Assembly (NCBI GenBank): GCA_963971285.1
Contig: OZ020255.1
Span: forward strand, 11,552,931-11,616,930
From: Astropecten irregularis
Lineage: Eukaryota; Echinodermata; Asteroidea; Paxillosida; Astropectinidae
Direction of reading: 5' to 3'
DNA length: 64,000 nucleotides
In this document: in pieces, positions 52,470-63,819 of the stretch
Numbering within the stretch: the first letter of the stretch is position 1
Layout: each line of letters opens with the position of its first letter
Notes under the pieces: generated by a model
What the model was told of the DNA's origin: nothing
The model's input: the letters and a program-made list of their open reading frames with translations, nothing else
Database searches by the model: none
Made by a program: the position numbers and the translations under genes

Positions 52470-53039
52470 GCCAATTTCACGGTCTTGCTTAGCACAAAAA
52501 TTAGCTAACCTTGAAATTTCTGTCTTAAATAATAAAAACAGGATTAAAGGTAGTATCATACTTTGGTAAGAGACCAAAACAGAAATGTTCACAGATTTAC
52601 GTATAACTTAGGGTATGAAGATGGTGGTGGTAGAAACATACTGTTAATTTTTTTTCGCCTGAAATTGTGTATTTATCCAAAAAATAGTCAAACAACGACA
52701 GAAAATCTTTTTGATCTTTTAAAAGATAAAAAATAAAAGAGAAAAGACTTAAGAAATACTGTGGCTGTTTTGACTGTTTATGGGACTTAAATTTTCACAG
52801 ATGACTGTTATTGTATTTGTCTTAATATTTTTGCCCATGAATCTCTATTTCTTTGATTAAAAACCTTTAACAACCAAATTTCCATGTGTTGTGTATCACT
52901 GGCAATTGTTCTTTGGCTGTTGTTCGCTGACCATTTATCAAATTGAATTTTTAACGGTGGTTTGTTTTAATATTGAGCAAGACATTTTGTGCTAAGCAAT
53001 ATTTGTGTGCTTAGCAGCTCCATGAAATTGGCCCCTGGA
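52470..53039. mobile_element. Family B MITE split by a family A MITE
   Basis: GAGCCAATTTCACGGTCTTG to ACAGGATTAA (52547), then family A, then TTAACAACCAAATTTCCATG (52868 on) to CTCCATGAAATTGGCCCCT. Other B copies read ACAGGATTAACAACC without interruption. Confidence 0.93.
52544..52871 (-). mobile_element. Family A MITE nested at a TTAA in family B
   Basis: TTAA + AGGTAGTATCATACTTTGG at left; a decayed right end, AAAAACCT + TTAA. Gives direct evidence that the target site is TTAA. Confidence 0.93.
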
Positions 53040-53363
53040 CAGATCCCTAGCTCCTTCACAACAAATTTATGCCATGTTGTCTTGGCAATGAAGATGTCTG
53101 TCTACATGCTATTAATAGTGATGTATGGGTTGGCTCGTTATTAAGACGCTCTTCATCAGCGTGAAATATAAACATGTCACAATTTGCGGGGACTGTCCAC
53201 GACAAAAAAAAAACCTGGCTGATTATTTGAACCACATCATGACATACAGACAGATCTGGCACAATGATTGAAACCTCAAGTTCAAAACCCTGGCTCTTGT
53301 CAGAAATACGAGACTCGGAAGACACATGGTTCTATCACAAACTGTTCTATACAACGATGCACA

Positions 53364-53744
53364 TTAAAGGTATCAGACTATCGGTAGTATCATACTTTGG
53401 TAGCAAACCAAAACAGAAATCTTCACAGATTTACCTACAACTTACAGGGTATAAAGATGGTGATGGTAGAAAGATACCATTAAAATTGTTCTGCCTGAAA
53501 TACTGTATTTATCCAGAAACAGAGTAAAATCAGTGACTAAAATCATTTTTGATCTTTTGAAGATCAAAAATAAAAGAGAAAAGACTTAAGAAATACTGTG
53601 GGCGATTTTCACCGTTTTCTCAAAAAGTGGACACCGTTTTGGATGTAAAATGTTCACAAATAACTGTTACTGTATCTGTCTTGATATTTTTGCCCATGAA
53701 TCTGTATTTCTTTGACAAAAACCAAAGTATGATATTACCTTTAA
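53364..53744 (-). mobile_element. Family A MITE
   Basis: TTAAAGGTATCAG, then a second left-end motif GGTAGTATCATACTTTGGT, and the right end CCAAAGTATGATATTACCT + TTAA. Contains GATCTTTTGAAGATC. Confidence 0.85.
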
Positions 53745-54256
53745 AACATCTACGAAAGAAGCCGTCTTCATTTGGGCATATAAGCTCCGAGATTACGATT
53801 CAAAAAAGACTTGCTCTAGTTTCAGACATGTTTGAGTATTAATGCTGCAAAACCCAATACAGAGCCTTTTTTCCTTTCTCCTGATTGCCTCTACGGTATA
53901 AGGATAAATTAACTGTATGTTGAGTGGATCGGTTGGCCCGTTTGAAATATCATCTCGGGCAATGGATACTGGTTACTATTAGTTTCGACCGTTTTGTTTT
54001 TTGTTTTTTCTGTAATAGTCCTGGGAACGGTCACATAATGTACGGCCATTCCGAACTCCGCGTATTTTCAGGAAATTATAAAATCAATAGCACGGTATAA
54101 ATATGAAACTTTACGACTCAATTCAAATTTATATCTCTATGATTGACAGGCAGTGTACATTACTTGATATCGGTGGAAATGAATATTATGTGCTCGATGT
54201 AAATTTAATAATTCCATAATTTAATACTTTACTCAAATAACGTCCCTGGCCAATAC

Positions 54257-54389
54257 AATGGGAGACTTTGGAAAACCGGTCTTCAAGTCAACAGCCCACG
54301 CACAACAGCGCAGGTGCAAAACAACGCGCGCATGCTCACAATTGCGTGCGCTGTTGACTTAAAGACCGGTTCTCCAAAGTCTCCCATTT
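54257..54389. mobile_element. Hairpin MITE, second copy
   Basis: CAATGGGAGACTTTGGAAAA mirrored by TTCTCCAAAGTCTCCCATT, with the same CAACAGCGCAGGTGCAAAAC loop as 39408-39546. Confidence 0.87.
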
Positions 54390-54790
54390 AATCTGTATTT
54401 CTGTTCATTTTCCTCCGTTTCACCAAATTATCCCCCAAAATCCCGGCAACTACCAGGTCATTTTATTCCTCAAAAAGCTCACGACTGCCAAAATGTAATG
54501 GTTTCATGCATTAATTGAGGAATAAATACACAGTGATGCAATTTCATAAAAAGGAAACAATTATTCACCCAACCCTTCAAGTGCATGTATTTTTGCATAT
54601 GTTTTTGTTGAGTCTCTACAATATGTCAAATCTATATGTTCCACAAGCCACAGATTAAACAGCCATTGCTTATTAAAAGAAATAAAGAGACATAAAAATT
54701 GCCTCTTCATCACTGTCACACCCATTAAGAATCGGACAGGATCCCTTTAGGCCCGACAAGTAGATTTATTCTAGATCCGTTATCGGGCGG

Positions 54791-55085
54791 ATGGATTTCC
54801 TCTTGCCACAAGGCAAAAGAATCCGGGTGTTCCCTTCTCGACATCCCCTATTTGCCCAAACTCCCCTCCGTCGCATCCGTGGACCATTCCTCCATCAGAA
54901 CATCCCTCTAGTTGTTGATCCAGAATCCAGATCCACCCTCCCTCCTACCCCTAGGCCAAGGCAGTCCCTCACCGAAATGTCCACCGCCGAAAGCAGCACG
55001 ACCGTCCATAGCCTACTAAAACCACCAAGCGATACCAAGAAGTAAAAGCCAAAAGGACGGGGGAAAAAAAAAAAAAAAAAAAATG
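54791..55085 (+). other. Unidentified ORF followed by an A-rich run
   Basis: An 84-codon frame (proline/serine/arginine rich, ending SLLKPPSDTKK) followed after 10 bp by a 24-bp A run. It could be the 3' end of a retroelement or processed sequence, or chance. I recognise no family and codon use is not informative at this length. Confidence 0.2.
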
Positions 55086-55319
55086 CCGCGGCTAATGTTA
55101 CTCAAGGCCTATCTCTATATGCGGTTTCCATACCGATCGAAGGAATCCATATTCTATTTTTATCTCTTCACCCGTAAGGGATCAATGTATGCATGTGATT
55201 GTTAATTTGGGGACATACACAGTCCCTTTGCGTGCCGTGTACTGTATACGGCTGTTTCTCCATTTCTTTTCTATCCTTTTTATCCTTGCAAGGTAATGGG
55301 CATATGTACGTGTGTACTC

Positions 55320-55747
55320 TAGTGCTGGGAAAAATCGGGTAATTTTATATCCGGTTACTGATTGCAAAAAAAAAATAAAAAATAGGTTAACGGTTAACCT
55401 ATGTAATCAAATGCAACGTGTGCGATTTATGGTATGATACATCTTCTTCAATGTGATTGTCGCTTTCAGAATGCTTTTTAAAATGTTATTCTTTAGATCA
55501 AGTATTTAGATCACAATGTACACAATGTTTCTTTTAGATCCAGTATGTGAAAAGCGTGTTTCTACTTGGCAAAATGGACAAAAAACTGACTGAAATTCTA
55601 CAGTTTACACTTTTTGGGTTGTTGAGCATGAGCCAAAGGTCCGTTTTTTAAATCTTTTCAGGTTCGGTTAACGGTTAGCGGAAATTTGTAACCGGATAAT
55701 TAAATCCGGGTCGGTTAACCTTTGACCCGATAAAAATCCCAGCACTA
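55320..55747. mobile_element. hAT-like MITE with 8-bp target duplication
   Basis: TAGTGCTGGGA...TCCCAGCACTA inverted ends; GTGTACTC duplicated at 55312-55319 and 55748-55755. Interior has GGTTAACGGTTAACC-type repeats mirrored near the right end. No transposase. Confidence 0.93.
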
Positions 55748-56274
55748 GTGTACTCAAGCAATGTCTTTGTTTTTTCTCGTGCACATAATTGTGGCGGCAT
55801 TTTGGACTGGACTGGACTGACCGGCACACACAGTGATCAAGATATGGATTTAATAATTTGCATCAATTCCAAAACCAAAATCATAAAATCAAGACCATGT
55901 ATTAACAAATTGAAAATGTATTTAAGACAAATGCAGTTACCAGTGGTAAAAATTGCATGTGAAGGTTTCAGATATATATTTTTTAATAGCCTTTGAGAAA
56001 CATCCTGCTAGGATCAAAATGTCAGGCCTTCCTAACTCCAAGCACTTTTCAGGTCAATATTTTGGTTGATGAGTAGTTTGCAGCAGTTTATTACTTGCAT
56101 TGACTAATAATTTTGTTAAAAGAGATGAAATTGGAACAACTTGATGGCCACAAAAGTGGCCTGCATATTTAATAAAAAGTGGCCATATGCAATAAATCTA
56201 ATTGGCCGGTGTACATGAACAAAATGCCTGAATTACTAGTTTAGGTCCTGTTGGTAATTTCCATTCTTGATGAC

Positions 56275-56525
56275 CAGGGGCCAATTTCATGGAGCTATTA
56301 AGCACAAAAAAATTGCTTAGCACAAAATGTCTTGCTCAATAAAACAAACCACCATAAAAAAATGGTGGTTTTGACATTTGACATTCATGGTCAGCAAACA
56401 ACAGCCAAGGAACAATCACAAGCGACACACAACACATGCACATTTTGTTGCTGATCCTGTTTTTATTCAAGCAGAAATGTTATTGTTAGCTAGTTTTTGT
56501 GCTAAGCAGGGTCGTGAAATTGTCC
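56275..56525. mobile_element. Family B MITE
   Basis: AGGGGCCAATTTCATGGAGC to GTCGTGAAATTGTCCTCT; contains a small AAAAAATGGTGGTTTT rearrangement. Confidence 0.82.
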
Positions 56526-56657
56526 TCTGAATAGTGTACCATACACAATATACATGTACATCTTGTAGGTTTACATATGTTAATCATGTTTGTAATAGAC
56601 ACACACATAAGCACACACCTACCACCCATAGAAACAATAGCAAAGCGTCATGTACTG

Positions 56658-57975
56658 CACGCGCGGATCCAGGGGTGGGCCGCGGGGGCACGTGCCCCCC
56701 GGTCAAATTTGACGAGGTGAAAAAAAATTGTGCCCCCGGTAAAATCTGACGAAATAAAAAATAAAAGGAGAAAGAAGGAAGAGGACCAGAAAATCATCAT
56801 TCGTCAGTTCATTCTGTCGGCCACACAAAGAAAAACTGACAACAGGCAAATGTCTCGGCTCGCCTTTTTGCCAGTGCGCACGGTAACAAAAACTCCTTTG
56901 CACTGTACACAGCTGACGTGGCCACGAAGCAGAGTACGGTACGGATGGGCGGCACAGTCCGATCCTCCTAATCTTGTCGATCACTTTATAAGCAGTGATC
57001 CCAACATTTAATACTTGTATTTCCTTCCCCTAGTCCATGGTAACGCTACTCCACTAAATAAATGGACACTGTTCTTACTTTTGAAAGGAAGTCCGAGACT
57101 TCGTTCTGTCTGGATTTCATTTAGATTTTTGTGGAAATTCCATGTTTATTGAAAAGCAATTCATTTGAATTATTAGAAATAAAACATTTTCAAAATGTCG
57201 ACTACACAGCTTTGTACGGAAGCCCATTAGTGCCAGATGAATATATTTATTTGACATTTGACGGGTGTGAATATTATAAAGTTTCGCGGTTGCGTATAAA
57301 AACATTTCTTTTCCTGGGGTGTGAATTTTTTTTGTATCGGCCGCCAGATAACTGGTACAAAATAATTGGCCGTGTTTCTTCAAAACGGGTGCAAATGGTT
57401 TAATAATCATATTTCATATTTCTTAATATTGTTAAAAGGAATTTTGTGGCTGAATGATTATTTCCTTTTGATCCTTCGTCAAACTGAAAACTGTATGAAA
57501 ACAAATTTGCCAACCCAAAATATAAAAATCCTTTGTCTCTAAACTCCTAAATTAAAAATGAAACGAAAAAATTCCATCCTATTTCCATGGCAAAAAGCTA
57601 TCAAAAAGGGCCCGGAAATACTCTAGAATTCATCAGAGAACATCTAATATCCAAAACATTTTCGCACCCCACGCCGTGGCTTCGCAAGGTTTTTTTTTTA
57701 TAAACACACCCTTTGAAAAATCCTGTGTACGCCACTGCTCCCCAGTATGACACGCATAACAAATATTATGTCATGACAGTTATTAATGCTTCAAAGGATA
57801 TATCGTCAAACTTCGACCGATAGGATACCAATGCATTTTTGTGACAATACAATACATGTATGTATAGGCCTACATTGGATCTTCGTCCATGTACCATGTA
57901 GGTAGGAAAGATTGACATTCAGATGTTTCACTTTGAGTGTGCCCCCCGTCTTGAAAAATCCTGGATCCGCGCCTG
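56658..57975. mobile_element. hAT-like element, ~1.3 kb, possibly composite
   Basis: Left CACGCGCGGATCCAGG, right CCTGGATCCGCGCCTG: inverted ends with one mismatch. TGTACTG occurs at both outer borders, overlapping the right end, so the exact target duplication is unresolved. GTGCCCCC motifs sit near both ends. Between 57680 and 57740 is another end-like motif, CCTGTGTACGCCACTG. No transposase is identifiable in the 57117-57410 ORFs. Confidence 0.6.
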
Positions 57976-58184
57976 TACTGTTTGACGAGTCAATATTACA
58001 CATCTGTACTTTATTTGTACTCGTTTCCATAGCAACAACCCAGCTGTCAGGACACAGTTGGAAAAACATCCTGACTTTTCGACAACAGAAGAAAGAGGTG
58101 CTCCCCGGTGCCGTTAAAACCATCCGTGTGGACTTCGTCTTCTGGATCATTAATTAGAGACAGTCGCGCAAGGCAATTTTTAAA

Positions 58185-58304
58185 GGGCCTGTTTGTTTCG
58201 GCACGTGATCAGTGATCTTGCAGATCCACGTCCCATGCAGGATACGCTAAAATGGGATCCGGATCAGCAGGATTTGTGATCCTATGGGTGAAACAAACAT
58301 GCCC
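58185..58304. mobile_element. Harbinger-like MITE, third copy
   Basis: GGGCCTGTTTGTTTCGG at left, GAAACAAACATGCCC at right; interior ATGGGATCCGGATC. Flanks AAA/TAA do not match perfectly. Confidence 0.75.
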
Positions 58305-58387
58305 TAAGAAAAGGCAACGTTGAGGCAACAATAGTACATTTTAGGCAAAAAAAAGTAAGGCAGCACGAAAAGACAGCCGGACGCAAG

Positions 58388-58728
58388 TTAAAGGTAGTAT
58401 CATACTTTGGTTTTTGTCAAAGAAGTACAGATTCATGGGCAAAAATATCAAGGACGATACAGTCACAGTCATCTGTGAAAATTTCAGTCCCATGCAGTGC
58501 CCACTTTTTTAGAAAATCGTGAAAAACGGCCATAGTATTTCTTAAGTCTTTCCTCTTTTATTTTTGATCTTTTAAAAGATCAAAAAGATTTTCGGTCGTT
58601 GTTTTACTAATTTCTGGATAAATACACCATTTCAGGCGGAAAAATTTTAACAGTAGGTTTCTACCAGCATCATCTTCATACCCTGAAAGTTATACGTAAA
58701 TCTTACCAAAGTATGATACTACCTTTAA
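58388..58728 (+). mobile_element. Family A MITE, full length
   Basis: TTAAAGGTAGTATCATACTT at left, CAAAGTATGATACTACCT + TTAA at right; internal GATCTTTTAAAAGATC. Confidence 0.9.
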
Positions 58729-59135
58729 AAGCAGCAAACAGGACGTAGATATTTGGTCGGTAATCCGGTTCATATCAAGGAATATTTTTCATAATAAGTA
58801 GCTTTTTGTCTTGGGGTAGCTGGTCACTGCCTTGGAGCCCCCTGTAGTCATTGCCTTGCTGTTCTTAAAGAAACACTTCAGTTTCTCTCATTGTGCCCTC
58901 GATCTTCGAAGGTCTCTGCCCCTTTAACAACCACGGAATCCCAACCCCATCATTCCGGCTTAGAGCATGTTTGTATATGGCTGAACAAACAGGCATCTCG
59001 TTTGCATGGACACCAGAATGGATCCGCTATTTTTTCCAATATGTTTGACAATGCCATTCGGTGAGTAATAAGAGACTCCAATGAGTCAACATGGCTCCCA
59101 AGACCACCATTCCACTACCATCAACGGCACTCCTT

Positions 59136-59355
59136 GGGCCTTTTTCAAACCTCAGCTTTGTCTCTGTCATCCATAATTATGCTGAAAATATAGGTTGTGG
59201 TTTTTCATTGAAGCTGAAGCTCGGTTTTCTTTTTCAAATTAGAAAAATCAAATTCCGAACCACAACCAAAAACCTCTGTTTTGATACATGGTTATTTAAG
59301 AATGGATTAGAAAAATGGAGCCTGAGCCGGGGCCGAGGTTTGAAAAAGGCTGCTA
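59136..59355. mobile_element. Family C element
   Basis: GCCTTTTTCAAACCTCAGCT at left, GAGGTTTGAAAAAGGC at right; body ATATAGGTTGTGGTTTTTCA. Confidence 0.85.
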
Positions 59356-59456
59356 ATAAGCACAATGTATAAATTAAGAAAGATTTGAGGCTTTGCATGG
59401 TGATAATAGGTATGTGGATCGGTTTGCGGAAACACCATGTAATAATCGTTCGTACT

Positions 59457-59633
59457 TTCGCACTTCTATATCGTTCGCACTTCTCACAATTAGGTCTCAA
59501 CATTTCGACTAGCCTGCTCTAGTCCTCATCAGGAGACCAATCATCATACTGGTCTCCTGATGAGGACTAGAGCAGACTAGTCGAAACGTTGAGACCTAAT
59601 TGCGAGAAGTGCGAACGATATAGAAGTGCGAAC
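59457..59633. repeat. Long near-perfect hairpin with hammerhead-like core
   Basis: Two ~83-nt arms (59457-59539, 59551-59633) differ at about three positions around an ~11-nt loop. On the plus strand the right arm reads GGTCTC-CTGATGA-G-GACTAG...CTAGTC-GAAACGTT-GAGACC, which has the order of a hammerhead ribozyme (stem I, CUGAUGA, stem II, GAAA, minimal stem III, U17, stem I). There is one extra G after CUGAUGA. The left arm is its reverse complement with TTTCG...CTCATCAG. Confidence 0.75.
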
Positions 59634-60501
59634 AATGTATCAATTGTCAATAAATTTCATGCAAGGACTGATGACAGAAGAAATTGCATGTTTTCATCAA
59701 GCCCCAAACCCTAAAAAAAGATTTTTTTTTTGAAAAATTCAAAGCTATTTCAGTCAATAACGACAGTAAATATAGAACTATTCAGACTTTTAGTATTTCT
59801 TTTAAAATTCATTAACATATTTCATTATTTCAGTATTTGGTTAAAACAGAAAATGTTGCATTTTGAGGTTATCATGAAATGCATAAATGACATTTACATG
59901 CAGTAAAGAAAAAAAAAATGAATGAATGTGTCCAATTTTAAATTCACTTTTATCAAAAAGAAAAAAAAAGAATGGAGAATATCATCATCCCGAAAATTGA
60001 ATTTTCAATTTTTTACACTGTAACTCACTTTTGCATTGCTGAATTTTTTTTCCCTCTCTTCATTTCTAAAACCCTTCGGAAATTTAATAATTGAAAGTTG
60101 AATTCGGCCGTAACAAACAAAAGCACTGGCGCATGACAACGGAGCTGGGTTGCCATGGCGACGCCGTACCAACGTGTTGCTAGGAAGCCATTCCACCCCC
60201 CCTCCAAACAGAGCACAAAGGAGGGTTTGTGCGTACACGCCCGCCTCAATACCAATTATGGTATTCAAAGCAAGACAAAAGAACACAATAAACGTGTACC
60301 AGCCACCCCCCCCCCCCCACAACATCATCAAAATAGAAGTCATCTATTTATTTCTTTGGCATGGACTAAGGAGATGTACGGTTCAAGTATAAATGATCCC
60401 ATCAAGCTAAACAGAAAAATCGAAAATTGTGAAGTACATGTACCGACTCGATGCACGCTGAATGGAGCAATAATTTTCAGACAACTGGTTGCATTAAATT
60501 T

Positions 60502-60636
60502 CCAGGGTTCGATTTCACCAACTTACTATCAACCGTAGGACTTATGATGTATTGCAGCCCAACGTAGGATATGATGGGTTATCCTTTGTAACTTGAGTTA
60601 TGATCGATCGTAGGGCTTTGTGAAATCGACTCCTGG
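60502..60636. mobile_element. Palindromic MITE, second copy
   Basis: CCAGGGTTCGATTTCACC at left, GTGAAATCGACTCCTGG at right; interior CAACGTAGGATATGATGGGT shared in reverse with 50449-50592. Confidence 0.8.
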
Positions 60637-60949
60637 TGTTGTTTTGTTTTGGTTTTTTTAGGGGGGGGGGGGGGTTTGTTTAAAAGATTGATGAAAAAGC
60701 CTTTAACATGTATAAAGCAATCTTTTCCAAATCAAATTTGCAGAAGATACGTTATTAAAATATCATGAATATTTAACACTGGAAAGAAACAATAAAGTGG
60801 GAAAAAATATAATTAAATGCATACATGCTCTTATTTGTTTGTTTAATGACAATACATGTCATTGATTATTTTCCGCTTATTACAATTTTTTTGTGTGAGG
60901 GTGGGGGTGTCAACGGCATAACTATGTCATCCACGAAGCTTCCAACCAC

Positions 60950-61095
60950 TTTGTGGATTTTTGTTGCGGCTGGAGCTCTGTTTTCTTGTTCAAAAACAGA
61001 TTATCTAATTTGACAGAGCTGTAGCCGAATACCTCTTTTTCGATACCTGTTGCTATACAATGAAGGTAGAAGTCTGAATCGGCGCCAGAATATCT
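60950..61095. mobile_element. Family C-like remnant
   Basis: GGCTGGAGCTCTGTTTTCTT, AGATTATCTAATTTGACAGAG and GCCGAATACCTCTTTTTCGA align loosely to the family C body; the ends are lost. Confidence 0.45.
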
Positions 61096-61339
61096 AAAGG
61101 GGCAAAAGATGAAGCCTGCTGGTTGTTGAAAAAGAAGCATCCACTATAGGCTATAGTCTTATTGCTCACTATTCGGATCAAAAAGGAACTGATAGAATCA
61201 CGAAGAATCTCTCTGAATCTGTCAAAAAACCATCACATTCTGGTATCCCTTTGGAATTTTCGGACTTGGCCCAAGTCAGGCGAACAAACCTCTGTTTAAA
61301 AAGTTATGGTGGTGCCCTTAAGGCTGTAACTATCCAAAG

Positions 61340-61992
61340 TCCTTCAAAATCCACCAGTGCAACAGATTTTCAGCCCATTTGAGCTCCTTAGGTCCAATCT
61401 GTGAGCCTTCCTGATGAATAACAAAAAAAAGAACCGACAACAATATTGGCAGATCTTTTCGTCTCTCGTTCTACGACAGCAGGTGGTGTCCCTTGAGGAT
61501 TCCCCGTCGGGCCTATCATTGGTGACGGCAAGAGTCAAACATCTCCACAGGGGATATTTGCAATTAAGAACTCTTGTAACCGGATGGACGAGGCCTCTAG
61601 TGTTGAAGTCCAGTGTTAAAGTACATCTGTGGATTTTCTTCTTCCTTCTCGATCTCCAGCTTCCGCACTTGGCTAATATTGACAGCAAGGTTCCCACCAA
61701 ATATCCTCTTGAAATTGGTGCATGCCGGGACACTTCTCTCAAGTTGTTGCCTTGTTCAATAGGATAATGACCTTCCACGAACGTCCAGAAGGACACTGAC
61801 CTTTCCTGTCAGCGTGTCAACAACTTTAAAGGGAGGAGGAACGGAGGAAGAAGACTGCCAAGATGAAGAGGATGACAGTGAATCTTTCTTTGAGTGTTCA
61901 TGTCGGGTGAGAAACTCTCGGAGTCTACGGTTATCCTTCAGCTTTAGAACGTTTGTCTGACAGCATAAACACTCCACCAACAACGACGGCAA
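61340..61992 (-). pseudogene. Unidentified decayed coding-like stretch
   Basis: Overlapping minus-strand frames give a composite that would need frame changes: LLVECLCCQTNVLKLKDNR and a serine run in one frame, VRKLEIEKEEENPQMYF in another, then a third. Frame hops without clean splice sites suggest an old pseudogene, a degenerate transposon ORF or chance. I do not recognise the protein. Confidence 0.2.
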
Positions 61993-62949
61993 CGTATTTA
62001 TGCAGGCTGGATCTGCTTCACTGAAGGAGGGGAGACTTACTGATGGTTAGGGTTGGGGGAGCACTTCAGTCGAGTGAGCGAGAAACGTGGAGGAATTTTC
62101 AGGAGGTGGGAGGTGGCGGAGGGCCGATCAGGAGTGGGCTTGCATTGCATTGCCGCGGGGAGAAAAGGATCTCAACACAGATGCCTCTTCGAAATCAGAA
62201 GGAGAAGCTCTGCAAAAAAAGGATTCTGTGAACTCTCAAGTCAGCAAAATCACTTGAGGTTGATCTTTATATGATCTAGCTTGACCCCATCTATATCTGG
62301 CAGCAAAATTGTGAAAAATAAAAACACTTGTTTGGATGAGAGTAGGGTAGGAGGTGGGCGGGGAGGGAGGGCGGAGGATGGGGGTGAATAATCCACTTGG
62401 AGTATCAACACAACAATTGACAGGTGGAGGTGACATATTCAGAGCCCCTTCAGGGGTCCATCCAACGAACCTCTCTAAAACTTCAAATCCGATCCATCAT
62501 CGACTCTTCCAGATACCATAAACCCTCCTATTTGAGGCAGATGATGCGAGACTGGCTGCAGGGCGTTCATTTCATTTTCGTCTTCGAGATGCAAGTGAGT
62601 TAGCTTGGAACTCTATCAATCATGCTCATCTTCGGCCCACGCGCCCTCTGGCTAAAGACAGAAGCTGTGGCATAAAATCAAGGAATCCTGGAAATATTCC
62701 AATTTTGTTTTTTAAAAACTCTGCGGTCCGTAATGGCGTTAACTGTGTTACTGGAGTATTTTGTGTGTTGCATGTGTGTGTTGGAGGCGGGCGGGGGGAA
62801 GCACAGTGCCTCAGGGTGGGTACCAGTCGCCAGATCCTCAATCCTGTTATTCTGGTTAAAGGTTACCACTCAATCACATCATTTCAAAACTAAACAGACC
62901 CAGGGGATAAACAAAGCCAGAGGCTTTGGAAGCTGAAAAGTGGGACACA

Positions 62950-63333
62950 TAATTACATAAAAGCGTCTTCTTCTTCTTGTCTTTGACATTCACAGAAAGA
63001 TAAACCACTCCGAGTCCCTTGGAACGGCTTAGCGTCCTCTCCAGAATGAGGGAAATCAACAAACTTGCCAGTGCCTATAAACATCACGTCAAATGCTGTT
63101 GCATGGATTGCTCCGAGACGCTCATAATTCTGTACTGCAAAAAAAAAAAAAACACCACAGAAGCCACGCCATTCTAGACTACATTCTCTCCAAACGTGGA
63201 TATTAATCTGACTGCCCTTTGACAAATTCAGGAAATCTAGGCTAGACACATAAAACTCAGAATATATTTGTTTTTCTTTGTGGAGGCTGCGAATCCGCTT
63301 TACCCATAAACACCTGCTGATACGCAGAAGCAT
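62950..63333 (-). pseudogene. Unidentified coding-like stretch with frame change
   Basis: A minus-strand frame reads KQIYSEFYVSSLDFLNLSK and INIHVWRECSLEW, then, after a T run ending TTTGCAG, NYERLGAIHATAFDVMFIG. Near 63045 a different frame offers LSRSKGLGVVYLSVNVKD. The strand alternation of this beta-rich pattern looks C2-like, but no assignment is secure. It could be part of an unrelated gene, a pseudogene or chance. Confidence 0.22.
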
Positions 63334-63819
63334 GAATGTGGTTGCGTGTGTGGAAGTAAGAACTCATTTCTGTCTCAAGGCTATTATGTACTATACATCC
63401 AAGCAAAAAAAAAAAGAAAAAAATTTTTTTTTCCACAAAATCAATTTTTTTTTTCTGCATAATGTAATGGTTGGACGGTTTTATGAAAAACCGTAGTATA
63501 TGTCCTTAATCAACCCTGGGCGCCGATTTGAAAGCAAGAGCGGTTGGAGAACGTGGGTGGCTCCAGTAGTATTGGCTCCCGAAATCCTGTGTGTGTGGGA
63601 TAGGCCTTATACAGTACAGTATCATAATAAAAGGCTTCAACGCTAATGAAAAAAGGACCTTTAATAATGATACTAATATTATTTTAAAAGGTTGCATTCG
63701 TGTGGATAGGCACGTAGCAATTTAGGGGGGGGGGATTATTAAGGAGAAGTGGGCCACTCAACTCTCCTAAAAGGATCATTTAAATGCAGTTTTGTGTGCA
63801 TATATATTTTTTATACTAT

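Noticed and set aside
60005-60538. Overlapping ORFs of 112 and 127 codons
   Set aside because: They lie on opposite strands and include C/G homopolymer runs; no recognisable domain.
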